DNA from: Flavobacterium beibuense
GTDB lineage: Bacteria > Bacteroidota > Bacteroidia > Flavobacteriales > Flavobacteriaceae
DNA: 64,000 nt
Reading direction: 5' to 3'
Assembly: GCF_004151245.1 (NCBI RefSeq)
Contig: NZ_JUIW01000004.1
Span: forward strand, 267,360-331,359
Shown here: in pieces, positions 1 to 8,572 of the stretch
Numbering within the stretch: the stretch's first letter is position 1
Layout of the letters: each line of letters opens with the position of its first letter
Notes under the pieces: generated by a model
Told to the model about the DNA's origin: nothing
What the model saw: only the letters and a program-made list of their open reading frames with translations
Databases searched by the model: none
Position numbers and translations under genes: made by a program

Positions 1-1
1 T

Positions 2-2128
2 TTTAAAATACTCTCTAAAGATCCCAATAAGCTATTTAACTACAAGCAGATAGCAGCTGCTCTTGAACTTAACGATACAAAAAGCAGAAACGAGATTATA
101 AAAGAGTTAAAATACCTTGCCTCTAAAGAGAAGATTGAAGAAGTGGAAAGAGGTAAATACAGGGTTATATCTAAAGCCGATTATATTGAAGGAACCATAG
201 ATATGACCAGCAGGAAAACTGCTTATTTTGTATCTACAGAACTTGAAGATGATGTTTTTATACCTACCGGTAACCTTAATAAAGCTTTAGACGGCGATAA
301 GGTGAAGGTTTATATCTATAACCGAAGAAGGGGGAGAAGGCCCGAAGGTGAAGTGGTTGAAATTATTGAAAGGGCAAGAACCGAATTTGTAGGCGTTATT
401 GATATACAAAAGAACTTTGCTTTTGTAAGTACTGCCAATGCAAAAATGTACACTGATATTTTTATCCCTAAAAATAAACTGGGCAATGCTCAGGACGGGG
501 ATGTGGTACTGGTAAAGATAGAAGACTGGCCTGAAAAGGCAGACAGCCCTTTTGGAGAGGTTTTAAGGGTACTTGGACGCCCTGGTGAGCATAATACCGA
601 GATACACGCTATTTTGGCCGAGTACGGGCTTCCTTACGACTTCCCTGTGGATGTCGAGGCCTATGCACAAAAGATAGATACATCAATTAAAGAAGAAGAG
701 ATTGTAAACAGGAGGGATATGCGTAAGGTACTTACCTTTACCATAGACCCTAAAGATGCAAAAGATTTTGATGATGCCTTATCGTTCCAAAAGCTTGAAA
801 ACGGTAATTATGAAGTAGGTATCCATATTGCGGATGTATCGTATTATCTACAAGAAGGTACTATACTGGATGAAGAAGCTTACAGCAGGGCAACCTCTGT
901 TTACCTTGTAGACAGGGTAGTACCTATGCTTCCGGAAGTACTGTCAAACTTTGCCTGTTCGCTAAGGCCTAACGAAGAGAAATATACTTTCTCTGCCGTA
1001 TTTGAACTTAATGAAAAAGCAGAAGTGGTAAACCAGTGGTTTGGTCGCACTGCTATTTATTCCGATCAGCGTTTTGCTTATGAGGAAGCACAAAGTGTTA
1101 TTGAAACAAAAGGAAATACCATTCCTGCAGATGTTTCATTAACAGGGGAGGAGTACCAGATAAGCAATGATATACAGGAAGCTATATTAAAACTTGATGA
1201 CCTGGCTAAGATTATGCGTAGGAAACGTATGCAGCACGGTGCCATTTCTTTTGATAAGGTTGAAGTTAAGTTCAATTTAAATGAAGAGGCAGAACCAATT
1301 GGGGTATACTTTAAAGTAGCTAAAGATGCCAACCATCTTATTGAAGAGTTTATGCTTTTGGCTAACCGTAAGGTGGCAGAATTTATAGGGAAGCAAAAAC
1401 CTCAAAAGACATTTGTATACCGTATTCACGATGAACCCGATCAGGATAAGCTTATTAACCTGCAAACGGTAATCTCTAAGTTTGGTTACAGTATCAATTT
1501 CAAATCAAAAGATGCTATATCTAAATCGCTTAATAATTTATTGGCTGAAGTACAGGGAAGAAAAGAACAGAATCTTGTAGATACGTTAGCAATAAGAACT
1601 ATGAGTAAGGCTAAGTATTCTACCGAAAACATAGGGCATTACGGACTTGCATTTGATTATTATTCGCATTTTACATCTCCCATAAGACGTTATCCTGATG
1701 TTATGGCACACAGATTGCTGCAACACTATCTGGATGGAGGCAAATCGGTTGATGAAGAAGCTTATGAGGAAAAATGCAACCATTCGTCTAACATGGAAAA
1801 CCTGGCTGCCAATGCAGAGCGTGACAGTATTAAATACATGCAGGTTAAGTACATGCTGGATCATAAGGACGAGGAATTCTTAGGTGTGATATCAGGCGTT
1901 ACCGAATGGGGTATTTATGTGGAGATAGTTTCTAACAAATGTGAAGGTATGTGCCGCATTCGTGAAATTAAAGATGATTATTACACTTTTGATGAAAAGC
2001 AATATGCTTTAGTAGGGGAGGTAACCCATAATTTATTACAGCTGGGCGACGAGGTTTATGTAAAAGTAAAGAACGCCGACCTGGTTAAAAAGCAACTTGA
2101 TTTTCAGTTCCTTGGTAAGAAGGAGTAA
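2..2128 (+). CDS. rnr: Ribonuclease R, 5' end cut by window edge
   Basis: This is a 3'-to-5' exoribonuclease of the RNB family that degrades structured RNA and acts in RNA quality control. The frame is already open at base 2, so the start codon lies outside the window; the GTG at 143 is internal. About 708 residues are visible. In order they hold the end of an N-terminal winged-helix region, two cold-shock-like OB folds, the RNB catalytic domain with the Asp-rich motif IDPKDAKDFDDA at about visible residue 245, and a C-terminal S1 domain (EFLGVISGVTEWGIYVEI). RNase R is usually 700-800 residues, so probably only a short N-terminal piece is missing. All expected catalytic aspartates are present. 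The next gene starts 20 bases after the stop and may be co-transcribed. Confidence 0.95.
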   Translation, partial: FKILSKDPNKLFNYKQIAAALELNDTKSRNEIIKELKYLASKEKIEEVERGKYRVISKADYIEGTIDMTSRKTAYFVSTELEDDVFIPTGNLNKALDGDKVKVYIYNRRRGRRPEGEVVEIIERARTEFVGVIDIQKNFAFVSTANAKMYTDIFIPKNKLGNAQDGDVVLVKIEDWPEKADSPFGEVLRVLGRPGEHNTEIHAILAEYGLPYDFPVDVEAYAQKIDTSIKEEEIVNRRDMRKVLTFTIDPKDAKDFDDALSFQKLENGNYEVGIHIADVSYYLQEGTILDEEAYSRATSVYLVDRVVPMLPEVLSNFACSLRPNEEKYTFSAVFELNEKAEVVNQWFGRTAIYSDQRFAYEEAQSVIETKGNTIPADVSLTGEEYQISNDIQEAILKLDDLAKIMRRKRMQHGAISFDKVEVKFNLNEEAEPIGVYFKVAKDANHLIEEFMLLANRKVAEFIGKQKPQKTFVYRIHDEPDQDKLINLQTVISKFGYSINFKSKDAISKSLNNLLAEVQGRKEQNLVDTLAIRTMSKAKYSTENIGHYGLAFDYYSHFTSPIRRYPDVMAHRLLQHYLDGGKSVDEEAYEEKCNHSSNMENLAANAERDSIKYMQVKYMLDHKDEEFLGVISGVTEWGIYVEIVSNKCEGMCRIREIKDDYYTFDEKQYALVGEVTHNLLQLGDEVYVKVKNADLVKKQLDFQFLGKKE

Positions 2129-2148
2129 TCAATCAAAATCAATAAATT

Positions 2149-2811
2149 ATGAAAAAATTCATTGTAGCTTTACTACTTGTTTCGGGTAGCATTTTTGCTC
2201 AGGAAACAAGAAACCTTGGAGATTTTTCTACCGTAAAGGTGTTTGACCAGATTCATGTTTTAATGGTTCAGTCTGATGAAAATAAGATTCTTATTTCAGG
2301 ACATGACTCTAAAGATGTGGAAGTTGTAAATAAAAATGGTGAGGTAAAAATCCGTATGAAGTTTTCCAAACTGCTTCAGGGCGATGATATTTCAGTTACT
2401 TTATATTACAAAAATGTAGATCAGATTGAAGCCAGTGAAGGTGCTTATGTTTCTTCTCAGGATACTTTTAAAAGCATTGCTTTTGAACTTAATGTAAAAG
2501 AAGGGGCAGAGGTAAAGCTTAATCTTGATGTGCAAAAGCTTAAAAGTAAAATTAAATCGGGCGGTATAGTTACAATTACAGGTACTGCTGATAACCATGA
2601 TGTTAGTATTAATTCCGGAGGTATTTTAAACTCAAAGAATTTTACCACTAAACAAACATCTGTAAAGATTACAGCAGGAGGTGAGGCAGATGTTTATGCT
2701 ACTGATTTTGTAGATGCAGAAACTACTGCCGGTGGTGATATAGATGTTTATGGTAATCCAAAACAGATTAATCAAAAAAATACCGCAGGTGGCGATATTA
2801 ATATCATGTAA
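2149..2811 (+). CDS. Secreted GIN-domain (DUF2807) protein, copy 1
   Basis: A 220-residue exported protein. It starts with a clear signal peptide (MKKFIVALLLVSGSIFAQ) ending in the FAQ motif typical of Bacteroidota signal peptidase I sites. The rest is the 'putative auto-transporter adhesin head GIN' fold, a right-handed beta-helix-like stack. Short repeats carrying GG or EGA turns are visible (SEGAYV, KEGAEV, KSGGIV, NSGGIL, TAGGEAD, TAGGDID, TAGGDIN). The function of the family is not established, and surface or periplasmic location is inferred from the signal peptide. The next gene is a paralog of the same length and layout, both ending in VYGNPK-x(2)-N, so the pair looks like a tandem duplication. 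A hairpin terminator follows. Confidence 0.85.
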   Translation: MKKFIVALLLVSGSIFAQETRNLGDFSTVKVFDQIHVLMVQSDENKILISGHDSKDVEVVNKNGEVKIRMKFSKLLQGDDISVTLYYKNVDQIEASEGAYVSSQDTFKSIAFELNVKEGAEVKLNLDVQKLKSKIKSGGIVTITGTADNHDVSINSGGILNSKNFTTKQTSVKITAGGEADVYATDFVDAETTAGGDIDVYGNPKQINQKNTAGGDINIM

Positions 2812-2836
2812 TAACTTCAATATTATAAAATACAGG

Positions 2837-2869
2837 ATCCCGAAAGTGTAAAGCTTTCGGGATTTTTTT
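2837..2869 (+). terminator. Rho-independent terminator after GIN copy 1
   Basis: A perfect 10-bp inverted repeat (ATCCCGAAAG / CTTTCGGGAT) with a 7-base loop is followed by a run of T. It separates the two GIN genes, so copy 2 probably has its own promoter. Confidence 0.85.
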
Positions 2870-2934
2870 ATTATAACTGTAACAATCAGTATATCAATAC
2901 TGTCTTTAGTGGTATCAATCATAATTATTATACC

Positions 2935-3588
2935 ATGAAAACATTATTTGTATGTGCTGCAATAGCAGTATTTCAGTTTGCGGGAGCACAAACTACTAAA
3001 AGTATAAAAGGCTTCTCTAATCTTGCTATTAGCGGAAGTATGGAAGTAACTCTTGTAAAATCTTCAGAAAATAAAGTGGTTATTACAGAGGGTGATGAAG
3101 ATGATATTAAAATAAGTACTGTAGAGGGTAACCTGGCCATTAGTAATGAGTCTGATGGGGTAGAACTTACCATTTATTACAACAGTACTATTGAAGTTAT
3201 TGCTATTGCAGGTGGGGCTGAAGTAAATGTAAAAGATAATATTAAATCTAAAAACCTGAACGTTAGTGTTGCCGATGGTTCAGAGGTTAACCTTAAGGCA
3301 GATGCTGATAATGTGAGTATTGCAGCAGCTTCAGGATCTGAAATTCATCTTAGTGGGAAGGCAAAAAACTTTGAGGTTCATGTAGCATCGGGTGCAGAAC
3401 TTAATGCAGACAAGTTTAAAACAGAAAACAGTTCTGCAGTTGTAGCATCAGGAGCAGAGGTATCTATTTATGCTACGGAAATGGTTAATGCAACGGTTGC
3501 TTCAGGTGCGGAATTAAATGTTTATGGTAATCCTAAAAAAGTAAATGATAATACCGCTCCTGATGGTGAGTTAAATATCATCAGATAA
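2935..3588 (+). CDS. Secreted GIN-domain (DUF2807) protein, copy 2
   Basis: A 217-residue paralog of the upstream gene. It has a signal peptide (MKTLFVCAAIAVFQFAGAQ) and then a beta-helix of very regular short repeats with the turn ASGAE or similar (IAGGAEVNV, VADGSEVNL, AASGSEIHL, VASGAELNA, VASGAEVSI, VASGAELNV). The repeats suggest an elongated extracytoplasmic structure. The family is annotated from its predicted fold only, and no ligand or partner is known to me. A terminator before it and 76 bases after it make it a likely single-gene transcript. Sequence divergence between the copies is large apart from the C-terminal VYGNPKK region, so the duplication is old. Confidence 0.85.
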   Translation: MKTLFVCAAIAVFQFAGAQTTKSIKGFSNLAISGSMEVTLVKSSENKVVITEGDEDDIKISTVEGNLAISNESDGVELTIYYNSTIEVIAIAGGAEVNVKDNIKSKNLNVSVADGSEVNLKADADNVSIAAASGSEIHLSGKAKNFEVHVASGAELNADKFKTENSSAVVASGAEVSIYATEMVNATVASGAELNVYGNPKKVNDNTAPDGELNIIR

Positions 3589-3661
3589 ACATTGTTTTAA
3601 GCTTTTTGATGGTTTTATTTAAAAATTTAAAGTAGTAACTTGCATCAATTAAATTTAATTG

Positions 3662-4348
3662 ATGTTACAAGATATTTTAAGCGCCGTATCTTTAGGTTTT
3701 TTCTTGAGTGTAATGCCCGGAGCAGTTTTTTTTGTTTTGCTTGAAACGAGTGTTGTTAAAGGTTTTAGAGCCGCATTAGCGTTTGATTTAGGAGCTATAT
3801 TTTCCGATATAATATTTATTCTTATTGCTTATTTCAGTAGTTATAAACTGCTTCAGAATATTAAAGATGAGCCTGCCTTATTTACTTTTGGCGGGCTCAT
3901 TATGGTTACATACGGTATTATTTCTTTTATAAAGATTAATAAATCGGCTAAAAATGAGATAATAGACGACGCCTCACGTGATATTATCAAAAAGAACTAC
4001 TTCAGCCTGTTTGCTAAAGGTTTCCTTCTTAATTTCATTAATATTGGTGTATTAGGGTTTTGGCTTGCCATTATCATTACCTGGGGGCCTCAGCTTGATC
4101 TGGATCCTACCAGGATATTCATTTTCTTTACTGCGGTTATATGTACTTATCTGATTATTGATATAGGTAAAATAATGCTGGCTAAGCAGTTAAGAAGCAA
4201 ACTAACCATGAATAATATAAACAAGATTAAAAAAGCAATCAGTGTTATACTTATAATTTTTGGTATAGCATTACTTGTACAGGGCTGGTTTCCGGCAGAA
4301 AGAAAGATAATGGATTCTGCTATAGACAGGTTAGAAAACAACAATTAA
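3662..4348 (+). CDS. LysE/RhtB-family exporter
   Basis: A 228-residue integral membrane protein of the LysE family, which exports amino acids or related small metabolites. The N-terminus (GFFLSVMPGAVFFVLLETSVVKGFRAAL) is the family hallmark, with the conserved Pro-Gly in the first membrane helix and the Gly-rich re-entrant region. About six hydrophobic segments are visible, near residues 7-25, 38-58, 65-85, 112-135, 145-165 and 188-208. The substrate cannot be deduced. An in-frame TTG immediately precedes the ATG at 3662; I use the ATG. It is transcribed towards the lipoprotein gene on the other strand, with a shared terminator between them. Confidence 0.85.
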   Translation: MLQDILSAVSLGFFLSVMPGAVFFVLLETSVVKGFRAALAFDLGAIFSDIIFILIAYFSSYKLLQNIKDEPALFTFGGLIMVTYGIISFIKINKSAKNEIIDDASRDIIKKNYFSLFAKGFLLNFINIGVLGFWLAIIITWGPQLDLDPTRIFIFFTAVICTYLIIDIGKIMLAKQLRSKLTMNNINKIKKAISVILIIFGIALLVQGWFPAERKIMDSAIDRLENNN

Positions 4349-4364
4349 GAAACATATATAAATA

Positions 4365-4408
4365 GAACTGCCTAAAAATAATTTATAACTTTTAGGCAGT
4401 TCTTTATT
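4365..4408. terminator. Bidirectional terminator between convergent genes
   Basis: A 13-bp perfect inverted repeat (GAACTGCCTAAAA / TTTTAGGCAGTTC) lies between the exporter gene and the convergent lipoprotein gene. A T-rich run follows on the + side. The A-rich left side can serve the - strand. Confidence 0.8.
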
Positions 4409-4437
4409 CGTCTTTATTTTATTCTTAAATAATTTTA

Positions 4438-4881
4438 TTAATCACAGTAAGAATCCAGATAGTTCATTCTTTCTATATGTAAATCTATCATAGCTTGAGC
4501 GGACGGACTTGGATTATTTTCAATATACCACATTAATTGCTCATTATACGTTGCATTAATTTCAGCTTTTAATAAAGTACAAGAGTCGCAGTTAGTATTA
4601 TCTCCTGTTTCTTCACAGTAAGAATCCAGATAGTTCATTCTTTCTATATGTAAATCTATCATAGCTTGAGCAGACGGACTTGGATTATTTTCAATATACC
4701 ACATTAATTGCTCATTATACGTTGCATTAATTTCAGCTTTTAATAAAGTACAAGGATCACAATCACTTTCCATATTCTGATTAGATTTGAGTATTGTTTG
4801 ATCTTGAATAATTTTATTTGTTTCCTCAGTAGTGCAGCCAAATAATAGTAGTAATACTGCAAAAAAGTAAATGTTTTTCAT
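4438..4881 (-). CDS. Small Cys-containing lipoprotein with internal tandem duplication
   Basis: A 147-residue lipoprotein of no family I recognise. The signal peptide ends in a lipobox (LLLFGC), so Cys16 would be lipidated. The mature part consists of two copies of a block of about 50 residues, from CxxCTLLKAEINATY through the helical stretch to MNYLDSYC. They are separated by a short linker (EETGDNTN). Each copy has three cysteines, a CxxC pair at its start and one at its end, which suggests a disulfide-stapled helical hairpin. At DNA level the copies have a 171-bp period and are almost identical. The gene stands alone, with a terminator downstream and an extremely A+T-rich upstream region. 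Function is unknown. Confidence 0.75.
   Translation of the reverse strand: MKNIYFFAVLLLLFGCTTEETNKIIQDQTILKSNQNMESDCDPCTLLKAEINATYNEQLMWYIENNPSPSAQAMIDLHIERMNYLDSYCEETGDNTNCDSCTLLKAEINATYNEQLMWYIENNPSPSAQAMIDLHIERMNYLDSYCD
4442..4754. repeat. Near-perfect 171-bp-period tandem repeat inside the lipoprotein gene
   Basis: The 142-base block 4442-4583 recurs at 4613-4754 with one difference (G4501 versus A4672). The period is exactly 57 codons. The spacer between blocks (4584-4612) is not duplicated at the same fidelity. Confidence 0.95.
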
Positions 4882-5156
4882 TGTAAATTTTTTAATAAAT
4901 ATTGGTTAGAATTATTAGAAGGAATAAAAATATAAAAACAATAAACACTTTATGTTAAAAAATGTTAATTTATTATAAAATATTTAATAAATAAATAATA
5001 ACAGTATTTTTTAAATAATAAAAAGCAATATTTTAAATATTAATAATAAAAGTATTGTATAATGTTTTTTTAGTATTAATCTTTCAGTATTTAAATAAGC
5101 TACCTATTAGATATAAGCTTGTACTAAAAAAACTTATTTTTAGGAAAGAAGAATGA
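4882..5156. other. Very A+T-rich intergenic stretch, no gene seen
   Basis: This stretch upstream of the duplicated lipoprotein gene consists largely of A and T runs with many TAATAA-like repeats. I see no open frame with coding character, no structured RNA and no clear TAnnTTTG element. It must hold the promoter of the lipoprotein gene, but I cannot place it. Confidence 0.6.
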
Positions 5157-5192
5157 ATAAAAAAAGCTATCATGAAAATGATAGCTTTTTTT
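5157..5192. terminator. Terminator downstream of tRNA-Cys
   Basis: A 13-bp perfect inverted repeat (AAAAAGCTATCAT / ATGATAGCTTTTT) with a GAAA tetraloop and A/T tracts on both sides. It lies at the 3' end of the - strand tRNA and can work in either direction. Confidence 0.8.
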
Positions 5193-5194
5193 TG

Positions 5195-5269
5195 TGGAGG
5201 CATCGAGCGGATTCGAACCGCTGTAGCAGGTTTTGCAGACCTGTGCCTAAGCCCCTCGGCCACGATGCC
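5195..5269 (-). tRNA. tRNA-Cys (anticodon GCA)
   Basis: Read on the - strand, the acceptor arms GGCATCG and CGATGCC pair perfectly. They are followed by discriminator U and an encoded CCA, which suits tRNA-Cys (U73). The anticodon loop reads CTGCAAA within a CAGGT/ACCTG stem, giving anticodon GCA. The T loop GGTTCGAATCC is canonical. The gene is 75 nt including CCA and has no tRNA neighbour. Confidence 0.95.
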
Positions 5270-5403
5270 ATTAGGTTTATGGTTGGCAAATTTACATATA
5301 TTTTGCAGTATCGCAAGAAATTTTGAAGGTAAATTTATTTTTCCGTAAACTTCCTGCAAGATAGAATGTTTTATCTTTTTTTAATCATTTATTAATGAAA
5401 ACT

Positions 5404-5763
5404 TTAGGTTCTGTATTCCTCTAACTCAATTGTTACAGCTTCTACATCACCGCCAATAGGAGGATTTATTTTAGAAACACCTACAATTATTCTTGATACG
5501 GCCGGAATTTCATCAAAAATCCTCTTTACTATCCTTTTTGCAACGTGTTCTAACAGTTTAGAACGTATAGCCATTTCCTCTATAACTATCTTATTAAGAT
5601 GCACATAATCAACAGTATCTTCAAGGTCATCTGTTTCCATAGATTTTCTAAGGTCTGCCTTTATTTCAAGATCAACCCTGTAATCAGATCCTATTTTACT
5701 TTCCTCAACTAAACAGCCGTGGTAAGAAAAGGTGCGTATATTTTTAAGTTTTATGGTTCCCAT
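5404..5763 (-). CDS. folB: Dihydroneopterin aldolase
   Basis: A 119-residue FolB-type enzyme that cleaves 7,8-dihydroneopterin to 6-hydroxymethyl-7,8-dihydropterin in folate synthesis. Family features are the N-terminal KLKNIRTFSYHGCLVEESKIGSDY segment, with the substrate-contacting Tyr/His-Gly and a conserved Glu, the central DTVDY motif, the LLEHVAKRI helix with its conserved Glu, and the C-terminal strand VSKINPPIGGDVEAVTIELE. Length matches the family (about 120). It is divergent from glnS. The stop lies about 135 bases from the tRNA gene, so it is probably transcribed alone. Confidence 0.93.
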   Translation of the reverse strand: MGTIKLKNIRTFSYHGCLVEESKIGSDYRVDLEIKADLRKSMETDDLEDTVDYVHLNKIVIEEMAIRSKLLEHVAKRIVKRIFDEIPAVSRIIVGVSKINPPIGGDVEAVTIELEEYRT

Positions 5764-5847
5764 AGCAATAAATTATTGTGACGTAAAAATACAATTTATT
5801 AGCCTTTTATGCTGTTTTAAATATTCTTTAAAGTCGGGTTTTTTAAA

Positions 5848-5855
5848 TACCTTTG
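5848..5855 (+). promoter_or_regulatory. Bacteroidota -7 element for glnS
   Basis: TACCTTTG matches TAnnTTTG and lies 22 bases before the glnS ATG. I do not see a good TTG at the -33 position. Confidence 0.5.
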
Positions 5856-5877
5856 CAATCTTATTATTTTATAGTAT

Positions 5878-7563
5878 ATGTCTACAAAAGAAAAATCACT
5901 GAATTTTATTGAAGAGATAATCGAAGATGATTTGGCGAAAGGAATGCCAAAAGATGAACTTCGTTTTCGTTTTCCTCCGGAACCTAATGGTTACCTGCAT
6001 GTTGGGCATGCCAGTTCTATATGCCTTAATTTTGGTTTAGGATTACGTTATAATGCACCTGTTAACCTTCGTTTTGACGATACAAACCCTGCAAAAGAAG
6101 AGCAGGAGTATGTAGATGCCATTAAGAAAGATGTAGAATGGTTAGGTTATCAATGGGCAGAAGAGCGTTATGCTTCAGATTATTTCCAGCAGTTATATGA
6201 CTGGGCTGTTGATTTTATTAAGAGAGGATTGGCTTATGTAGACAGCCAGTCATCAGAAGAAATGGCCAAGCAAAAAGGAACACCGTCACAACCGGGAACA
6301 GAGAGTCCTTACAGGAATCGTTCGGTAGAGGAGAACCTGGATCTGTTTGAGAAAATGAAGAATGGTGAATTTCCCGAAGGTACTCATGTTTTAAGGGCTA
6401 AAATAAATATGTCATCTTCTAATATGCTTATGCGTGATCCTATTATGTACAGGATACTTCATAAACATCATCACAGAACCGGTGACAACTGGAAAATATA
6501 CCCAATGTATGACTGGGCTCATGGAGAAAGTGATTATGTAGAAGCTATTTCCCATTCACTTTGTACCCTTGAGTTCCTTATGCACAGGGAGTTATACGAC
6601 TGGTTCCTTGATCAGATTTATGATAACAAATCAATGCGTCCAAAACAACGTGAATTTGCGCGCAGAAATCTTAGCCATACAGTAGTAAGTAAGCGTAAGT
6701 TATTACAACTTGTACAGGAAGGTCATGTTACCGGTTGGGATGACCCAAGAATGTCTACCATATCGGGTATGAGAAGAAGAGGTTATACTCCAATGGCTAT
6801 CAGGAATTTTGCAGATACTATTGGTATTGCTAAGCGTACAAACCTTGTAGATGTTTCTGTATTAGAGTTTTGCGTAAGGGAAGATCTTAACAAAACAGCT
6901 CCAAGGGTAATGGCAGTACTTGATCCGGTAAAACTTGTTATAACTAACTATCCTGAAGGACAGGAAGAATGGCTGGATGCAGAAAACAATCCTGAAGATG
7001 AAACTGCAGGATTTAGAAAAGTACCTTTTTCAAGAGAATTATATATTGAAAGAGAAGACTTTATGGAAGAAGCTAACCGTAAATACTTCCGTTTATCTTT
7101 AGGTAAAGAGGTACGTCTTAAAAATGCCTATATCATTAAGGGTGAAAGCGTTGTTAAGGATGCCGATGGTAACATAACCGAAATTCACTGTACTTATGAT
7201 ACTGACAGTAAGAGTGGTAGTGGCACAGAAGCCAGTTTAAGAAAAATAAAAGGAACTATTCACTGGGTATCTATCAAACATGCGGTAAAGGCTGAAATAA
7301 GGATTTATGACAGATTATTTACTCACGAAAACCCAGATGGTGATAAGGAAATTGACTTTAAGAGCTATTTAAATCCAAATTCACTGGAAGTAATTACAGG
7401 TTATTTGGAACCAAGCCTTAAGGAAGCAAATTCCGGAGACAGATTCCAGTTCCAACGTTTAGGATATTTTTGTGTGGATCCAGATTCAACATCTGAAAAT
7501 TTAGTTTTCAACAAAACGGTTGGATTAAGAGATACATGGGCAAAAATTGAAAGTAAGGAATAG
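5878..7563 (+). CDS. glnS: Glutaminyl-tRNA synthetase
   Basis: A 561-residue class I aminoacyl-tRNA synthetase that charges tRNA-Gln with glutamine in the cytoplasm. The HIGH-type signature sits in PPEPNGYLHVGHAS at about residues 33-46, and the KMSKS-equivalent is VVSKRKL near residue 270. The DWAHGESDYVEAISHSLCTLEF segment is typical of GlnRS rather than GluRS. The C-terminal half is the beta-barrel anticodon-binding domain. A separate GluRS gene (gltX) lies 2.4 kb downstream, so charging of Gln is likely direct. The gene is flanked by its own -7 element and a terminator, so it is probably monocistronic. Confidence 0.96.
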   Translation: MSTKEKSLNFIEEIIEDDLAKGMPKDELRFRFPPEPNGYLHVGHASSICLNFGLGLRYNAPVNLRFDDTNPAKEEQEYVDAIKKDVEWLGYQWAEERYASDYFQQLYDWAVDFIKRGLAYVDSQSSEEMAKQKGTPSQPGTESPYRNRSVEENLDLFEKMKNGEFPEGTHVLRAKINMSSSNMLMRDPIMYRILHKHHHRTGDNWKIYPMYDWAHGESDYVEAISHSLCTLEFLMHRELYDWFLDQIYDNKSMRPKQREFARRNLSHTVVSKRKLLQLVQEGHVTGWDDPRMSTISGMRRRGYTPMAIRNFADTIGIAKRTNLVDVSVLEFCVREDLNKTAPRVMAVLDPVKLVITNYPEGQEEWLDAENNPEDETAGFRKVPFSRELYIEREDFMEEANRKYFRLSLGKEVRLKNAYIIKGESVVKDADGNITEIHCTYDTDSKSGSGTEASLRKIKGTIHWVSIKHAVKAEIRIYDRLFTHENPDGDKEIDFKSYLNPNSLEVITGYLEPSLKEANSGDRFQFQRLGYFCVDPDSTSENLVFNKTVGLRDTWAKIESKE

Positions 7564-7589
7564 ATTACAATATATAAATTTTTTCTATC

Positions 7590-7618
7590 AAAACTCCGGT
7601 TATCAGCCGGAGTTTTAT
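7590..7618 (+). terminator. Terminator after glnS
   Basis: A perfect 10-bp stem (AAAACTCCGG / CCGGAGTTTT) with a 7-base loop starts 27 bases after the glnS stop. Confidence 0.8.
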
Positions 7619-7866
7619 ATTATATATAAATACTATTATTAAATTATTTATTATAATCAGTTACTATTAAAACTGACCTTTATAAATGCGTTATAAGAGA
7701 TAATTTTTTGTAAGAAATGCATTTGTATGATACACCCTTCAAAACCTCTTTATATGTCGTTATTTTAATTTTTTGTTTTATTTAGCCTTCAATTAACTAC
7801 ACATTAACATCCTACAAATGTTAAAGTCTTTACCTTTATAATTATTAACTGAAAAATTCATAAATT
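7619..7866. other. Intergenic region upstream of the YtxH cluster
   Basis: An A+T-rich region without a gene. TACCTTTA at about 7832-7839 is one base off the TAnnTTTG -7 consensus and could serve the downstream cluster, but no TTG is found at the right distance. Nothing else is evident. Confidence 0.4.
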
Positions 7867-8196
7867 ATGGCTGGTAAGACAGAAACAGTACTTGCAGTTT
7901 TGGCAGGTGCGGCGATAGGGGCTGCTGTAGGAATTTTATTTGCTCCGGACGAAGGATCTAAAACCCGAAAGAAAATTAAAGATGGTTACGATCACAAAAA
8001 AGATGAGATAAAAGATAAGCTTCATGAATTATCTGAACAGGTAAAAAGCAAGTTTGGATATTCTAAAGCAGATATCGAATCCGGATTAGATCATCTTGTT
8101 TCTACAGTAGAACAAAAAAAAGAAGACATTATAGCTACTCTTGAAAAAAAGCTTGAGGAACTAAAAGGAACAGCAAAAGCTGCTGCAGGCAAATAA
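7867..8196 (+). CDS. YtxH-domain protein
   Basis: A 109-residue protein. It has an N-terminal Gly/Ala-rich hydrophobic segment (TVLAVLAGAAIGAAVGILFAPDEGSKTR) followed by a long charged helix, the YtxH (DUF948/GvpP-like) arrangement. The GILFAPDEGSKTRKKI motif directly after the membrane segment is the family hallmark. Such proteins are small membrane-anchored helical proteins linked to general stress in some bacteria; the biochemical role is unknown. It is first of three tightly spaced genes (17- and 2-base gaps) whose products are all small and membrane-associated, so they probably act together at the cytoplasmic membrane. Confidence 0.85.
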   Translation: MAGKTETVLAVLAGAAIGAAVGILFAPDEGSKTRKKIKDGYDHKKDEIKDKLHELSEQVKSKFGYSKADIESGLDHLVSTVEQKKEDIIATLEKKLEELKGTAKAAAGK

Positions 8197-8213
8197 ACTA
8201 ATTTGTTTTATTT

Positions 8214-8570
8214 ATGGCATTTGAAGAAATAAAAGAAAATGCAGAGGATCTTAAAAACCAAGCCAAAGAACTTATTGATGCTAACTTAAAGTATTATAAG
8301 CTTTGGGGTTTTAAGATTCTTATGAAATCAACCTCCATAATGCTGAAAGTGTTTCTTTTAGCTATTATGTTACTGATTGTTACCCTGTTTTTTTCAATTG
8401 CCTTAGCTATCGGTATTGGGTATGCCCTGGATAATATGGCCTATGGTTTTCTTATTGTAGGTGGTATTTATTTAATACTGGCCATTATAGTATATAAGTA
8501 TCAGGATAAACTTACCGAAGGACCGTTACTGGCTAACTTTTCACGAATATTCTTTAAAGATTACGATTAG
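8214..8570 (+). CDS. Holin-like / YqjE-type small membrane protein
   Basis: A 118-residue protein. It has an amphipathic N-terminal helix of about 35 residues (EEIKENAEDLKNQAKELIDANLKYY) followed by two strong membrane helices near residues 43-68 and 75-95. This is the layout of the 'phage holin family'/YqjE (DUF1469) proteins found in bacterial chromosomes. Despite the family name no phage genes are nearby, and a chromosomal envelope role is more likely. It lies between the YtxH gene and the small gene at 8573 in one operon. Family assignment rests on topology and neighbourhood, so it is moderate. Confidence 0.7.
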   Translation: MAFEEIKENAEDLKNQAKELIDANLKYYKLWGFKILMKSTSIMLKVFLLAIMLLIVTLFFSIALAIGIGYALDNMAYGFLIVGGIYLILAIIVYKYQDKLTEGPLLANFSRIFFKDYD

Positions 8571-8572
8571 CC

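Noticed and set aside
8214..8570. Holin-like gene as evidence of a prophage
   Set aside because: No phage structural, integrase or endolysin gene is near. The neighbours are YtxH-type and SPFH proteins, as seen for chromosomal holin-like families.
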